This document shows positions 14,896 to 17,770 of a stretch of DNA of 17,770 bases, one piece after another. Origin of the DNA: Oligoflexales bacterium (lineage in GTDB: Bacteria; Bdellovibrionota; Oligoflexia; Oligoflexales; Oligoflexaceae); NCBI GenBank assembly GCA_015232735.1, contig JADFZC010000017.1, positions 1 to 17,770 on the forward strand. Direction: 5' to 3'. Position 1 is the first letter of the stretch; the number at the start of each line of letters is the position of its first letter. Made by a program: the position numbers and the translations under genes. Below the pieces are notes generated by a model. The model did no database searches and was not told the origin of the DNA. It saw nothing but the letters and a program-made list of their open reading frames with translations.

Positions 14896-15873
14896 CTATT
14901 TTTTCCCGAAATGATTCATACAAAAAAGAAGCAAATCATCAATCTCCTTTTCGACCAGACCTGTCAAAGCAAACCCCGTCGAAAGCAGTTTATCGATTCT
15001 ATAGTCCAGATAAAAATCCGTCTCCTCCGACGAATTGCTGCTATCACCTTGTTCCTTCAGAATTATTTCCGGCATAAAGCCCAGGATCTTTTTGCACCTT
15101 CCGGCAATAAGCTCCGTTACTTCAACTATCCTGGGTGAATATCCGCCACCCACATTAAAAAGTCCGTCGCCGACCCTATCGGCTTTCAGGGTTAAAAAAT
15201 GAGCAACGGCCCTGCATACATCCGTAAGGCAGATAAAATCCCTCCTCTGTCTTCCTGATGATTTGAGAGTCATCCTTCCAGTCGTAGCTATTTGGCGACA
15301 GTGATCGTTAAAAAAGAGATTCCATCTGCCAATGTCCGTTGAAACAGGCGCCCCGAATGAATTTGAAAGCCTGAAGACAGCGCCGCAAAAGAGCCCTCTG
15401 TCATGTGCTGACAGGACTAAGTCCTCGGTCATCCTGTGCGTGTATGCGTAAGGATTCACCGGTCTTGGAACAGTATCTTCAGATATTGTTCCCGAAAGAG
15501 GGGTGCGATATACATGCGCTGTCGAAAAATATATGAAGCGCCTGACATTTTTCCTTATAGCCTTCTCGATAAAATCCTGTGCCGCAAGTGTATTTACCTG
15601 AAGCGCCAATCTCGGATCCCTGCCGCAGTCGATCTCACTACAGGCAGCCAGATGAATGACATGATCAATTTTCTCGTATTTGTCGAAAATATTGAAATCA
15701 AAGTCCGTCAAGTCAAAATATGCCACCTCTCCTCGCCCTAACCAGGAGGGTTTTTGCATGTCGCGTCTTTTGGATGTCAAAATCAGGTAATAATCGGAGT
15801 TTTCCGAAAGGTATCTTGATATGCGTCCTCCCGCAAACCCAAAGGCGCCTGTTATGAGAATTGTTTCCGCCAT
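14896..15873 (-). CDS. SDR-family NAD-dependent epimerase/dehydratase with His for catalytic Lys
   Basis: A 325-residue extended SDR. The frame is open upstream to 15981, but ATG 15873 starts right at the Rossmann strand (ILITGAFGFAGG, residues 5-16), and the upstream part lies in repeat DNA, so I chose it. VIHLAA, the Ser/Thr region FSTAHVY and a late FNVGGGYSP segment fit sugar epimerases or dehydratases. The YxxxK motif reads PYAYTHRMTE: Tyr142 is present but His146 replaces Lys. The change may mark a subfamily with altered chemistry or a reductase-like role. The substrate is unknown. It is downstream of and co-oriented with the membrane protein at 15995-17707, about 120 bases away with REP-like DNA between. 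Confidence 0.75.
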   Translation of the reverse strand: MAETILITGAFGFAGGRISRYLSENSDYYLILTSKRRDMQKPSWLGRGEVAYFDLTDFDFNIFDKYEKIDHVIHLAACSEIDCGRDPRLALQVNTLAAQDFIEKAIRKNVRRFIYFSTAHVYRTPLSGTISEDTVPRPVNPYAYTHRMTEDLVLSAHDRGLFCGAVFRLSNSFGAPVSTDIGRWNLFFNDHCRQIATTGRMTLKSSGRQRRDFICLTDVCRAVAHFLTLKADRVGDGLFNVGGGYSPRIVEVTELIAGRCKKILGFMPEIILKEQGDSSNSSEETDFYLDYRIDKLLSTGFALTGLVEKEIDDLLLFCMNHFGKK

Positions 15874-15918
15874 TACTTGTGCTAGACCCCTTTTTACATG
15901 CTGACACTTCGTGACAGA

Positions 15919-15964
15919 TCCTTCGCCTTTAGGGCTCAGAGCCTGTCCTGAGGGCACCGAAGGA
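15919..15964. repeat. Second REP-like inverted repeat
   Basis: CCTTCG (15920-15925) and CTCAG (15935-15939) are mirrored by CTGAG (15948-15952) and CGAAGG (15958-15963). The CCTTCG...CTCAG core resembles the element at 14798-14861, so both probably belong to one family of intergenic repeats. It occupies much of the gap between two - strand genes. Confidence 0.6.
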
Positions 15965-15968
15965 ATAC

Positions 15969-16004
15969 GTCTCTGGCGCATTTCGCATCAGAGACTAATT
16001 TTTT
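15969..16004 (+). terminator. Hairpin with T run at the 3' end of the membrane-protein gene
   Basis: GTCTCTG (15969-15975) and CAGAGAC (15989-15995) form a perfect stem with a further GCG/CGC pairing inside, followed on the + strand by AA and six T (15999-16004). The stem abuts the - strand stop codon. The T run would end + strand transcription, but no + strand gene runs into it. On the - strand it may act as a 3' hairpin. Confidence 0.5.
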
Positions 16005-17707
16005 CCATATGTCGAATTATCATATACGGTGACACCCGCAACTATCCAGCCTTCAAGAAGCTTTTCAAGTTTTTCCGGATTAGTCAGTTCCGCGTACTTT
16101 AATTTTAAATAATCTGAAAGACTCTGACCACGCTCGAAAAGCCTAAATATGGAAACCAGGCAATACGCATTCCCCCCGGTATAATCAGATGCCATTAAAT
16201 ACCGTGAAACCCTCTCATATTCCGCTTTAGACTTTTTTGCCTTTTCAATCGTATTTTTTCTGGCAGGTATCTCGGAAGGATCAGACGCGACAAGAATATT
16301 CTCGGAGTCAATCGCCTCTGTCAGAAGCGAAGACCAGTCATATACCCTGTAGAGCCTGTCATTTTTATTTCTAATGCCAGAATAATCACTAAACGTGGCA
16401 ATATCGCAATTTTCAAGCAGTTCCTCTTTCTCCCTGAGAGCGTTTGTGATTGCAATCTGTTTATACCAGTCATAATCCCATGTGACATAGTTCCATATAT
16501 TTTCATATGTCAGCAATATCACAATAATAACTGCACCAATATCAATAACCTTCTGTAAAAGCCCATTCTTGAATATTGAATACAGCAGGCTCCTGAATGC
16601 AAAAAACATTAATGGAATGACACATACATACGGCAGAAAGTGCCGGATGTGGAAATCGTGGGGATAAGGTATTTTGTCAACAGCAACATAAGGAAAGACA
16701 GCACAATAGGTCGAAACTACTGAAAAAAGCATCAGGAAAGCAGAATATCCAGCCGGCAGAAAACCTCCCTTGCGATTTTCACTCCTGAAAAAATGCATTA
16801 TGACAAAAAGCATTATCAAAAGGCTTAAAATCCCGACGACCGAGCTTATACTGAAATCTATCTCCGATATCCGAATCCTTACCATGTGGAAAGGCAGTGA
16901 AAGTGTGATTTTTATGGTCTGCTTCATAAAGGCAAGAAAAGCCGGGACGGATAAATCGACCTTATTGTAATCCGAATATATTCCATACGGAGCCCTTCTT
17001 GAAAAATAGCTGATGAAGGGCATCACGCAAAATATGAGATAATAGATAGTTTTGGACCTGCGCCTATAAACATACAAACCGACAAGAAGCAGGACAGGAA
17101 GCTCAAGGACAACCAGAGATGCCAGTGAAAAGGAGAACCAAAGGCATAATGCGGCAGCCAAAAACACTGGAAATTTCATATCGCGGGAAAAATAGTATGC
17201 GGCGCAGACATTGCCTGCCATAAAAAGACCTATCTGTATGTGATATGGCACAAGGCTGAGTTCAGGTAAAAGACTGTAAAAAGGCATAGCAGAAAAAAGA
17301 CAGAAGCCAACATAGGAGGTGAAAGGATTACAGCCGAAAAGATCTTTTAAAGCATAGAAAACGGCAAGTCCACCAACCAGAATTGAAATAAAGGAAATCA
17401 CCTTAAAAGCCAGTATAGGGTCTGAAAAAGAGGCAATAAACGCATTTATGATAAAGCCGTCATACCTGCCGATCTGAGAACTGCTCCACCAAAGCACGTC
17501 GAAGTCATTCCTCTTCAAAAAATGAAAAATGAGCTGACCGTCCCAATAGATGCCGCGACTTAAAAGCAGCATAAAGTGCATTGCAAAAAAAGTCAGACAT
17601 AGTAAAAATACCTGGAATACATTTTGATTAATTTTTAACCGTGGAAAATTTCGTTTACGATGTTCATTAGAGCAATTTTCGGACGTGTAAAATTCCTTCC
17701 CAAACAC
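15995..17707 (-). CDS. Polytopic membrane protein, GT-C-like glycosyltransferase candidate
   Basis: A 570-residue integral membrane protein. About ten hydrophobic helices span residues 29 to about 410, followed by a soluble C-terminal domain of about 150 residues. The first helix (29-50) is followed by RGIYWDGQLI, with Asp56 in the loop position where GT-C transferases keep an acidic catalytic residue. Many hydrophobic segments follow (for example ISFISILVGGLAVFYAL at 104-120). The start is GTG 17707, preceded by GAGGAGG at about 4 bases. I do not recognise a named family. A lipid-linked sugar transferase acting at the outer face is the best guess; a polymerase or ligase is possible. It probably forms a - strand unit with the SDR at 14896-15873. 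Confidence 0.65.
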   Translation of the reverse strand: MFGKEFYTSENCSNEHRKRNFPRLKINQNVFQVFLLCLTFFAMHFMLLLSRGIYWDGQLIFHFLKRNDFDVLWWSSSQIGRYDGFIINAFIASFSDPILAFKVISFISILVGGLAVFYALKDLFGCNPFTSYVGFCLFSAMPFYSLLPELSLVPYHIQIGLFMAGNVCAAYYFSRDMKFPVFLAAALCLWFSFSLASLVVLELPVLLLVGLYVYRRRSKTIYYLIFCVMPFISYFSRRAPYGIYSDYNKVDLSVPAFLAFMKQTIKITLSLPFHMVRIRISEIDFSISSVVGILSLLIMLFVIMHFFRSENRKGGFLPAGYSAFLMLFSVVSTYCAVFPYVAVDKIPYPHDFHIRHFLPYVCVIPLMFFAFRSLLYSIFKNGLLQKVIDIGAVIIVILLTYENIWNYVTWDYDWYKQIAITNALREKEELLENCDIATFSDYSGIRNKNDRLYRVYDWSSLLTEAIDSENILVASDPSEIPARKNTIEKAKKSKAEYERVSRYLMASDYTGGNAYCLVSIFRLFERGQSLSDYLKLKYAELTNPEKLEKLLEGWIVAGVTVYDNSTYGKN

Positions 17708-17719
17708 TTTTCCTCCTCT

Positions 17720-17759
17720 GATAGAATTTTTTGCATAAATTTATATGCAAGATCCTATC
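17720..17759. promoter_or_regulatory. Nested palindrome upstream of the membrane-protein gene
   Basis: TTGCATA (17731-17737) and TATGCAA (17744-17750) are perfect inverted arms around six A/T bases. Outside them GATAG (17720-17724) is mirrored by CTATC (17755-17759). It begins 12 bases before the GTG start codon, where an operator or promoter is expected. No clear sigma-70 pair is visible. Confidence 0.45.
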
Positions 17760-17770
17760 TGATTCCAGAT

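Noticed and set aside
14782..15138. 118-codon + strand frame after the GT4 gene
   Set aside because: It begins in a REP-like repeat and then runs antisense to the SDR gene.
15874..15981. N-terminal extension of the - strand SDR
   Set aside because: It is translated from REP-like repeat DNA, and the family fold begins right after ATG 15873.
1..17770. Mobile element, phage or defence system
   Set aside because: I found no transposase, integrase, CRISPR repeats, nuclease or toxin genes; all genes fit sugar synthesis and transfer.

Overview
The window is a surface-polysaccharide or glycoprotein-sugar biosynthesis locus from a bacterium, most likely Gram-negative. It holds 14 intact coding genes and one gene relic, with no rRNA, tRNA, CRISPR array or insertion sequence that I can see. 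REP-like inverted repeats, moderate base composition and the mix of SDR, aminotransferase and glycosyltransferase genes would fit a Desulfobacterota-type organism, but the taxonomy is inference only.

Region 1 (198-7206, + strand) is a tightly packed operon: polysaccharide deacetylase, legC (sugar aminotransferase), legB (4,6-dehydratase), an unnamed GT-B-like protein, ptmA-like SDR, ptmF-like Gfo/Idh/MocA oxidoreductase, and legF/ptmB (CMP-nonulosonate synthetase). With the ptmE-like gene at 9893-11020 (CBS pair plus nucleotidyltransferase), this is most of the set that makes CMP-legionaminic acid by the GDP-sugar route known from Campylobacter flagellin glycosylation. The synthase (LegI), the hydrolysing epimerase (LegG) and a stand-alone acetyltransferase (LegH) are not in the window.

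Region 2 (7207-9924, + strand) looks like a separate, more AT-rich module with its own upstream inverted repeats: an SDR epimerase lacking the usual catalytic Tyr, a sugar-1-phosphate nucleotidyltransferase, and a GT2 glycosyltransferase. It converges on, and overlaps, ptmE on the - strand.

Region 3 (11021-14721, + strand) has a strong -10 box, a gene encoding a DegT-type aminotransferase fused to a FemAB/GNAT-like acyltransferase, a GT4 glycosyltransferase and a terminator. Region 4 (14722-17770, - strand) has two REP-like elements, an SDR with His in place of the catalytic Lys, and a polytopic GT-C-like membrane protein preceded by a palindrome.

The most striking observation is an inverted, internally deleted second copy of ptmE at the left edge. 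Bases 198-243 match the ptmE leader (11049-11094) and bases 256-326 match its 3' end (9893-9963, 68 of 71 identical by hand count), while about 1.07 kb of the gene between them is missing. The two copies lie in opposite orientation around the legionaminic operon, so recombination between them would flip about 9.5 kb and place the operon directly behind the intact ptmE. The aminotransferase-FemAB fusion is the second point of most interest.
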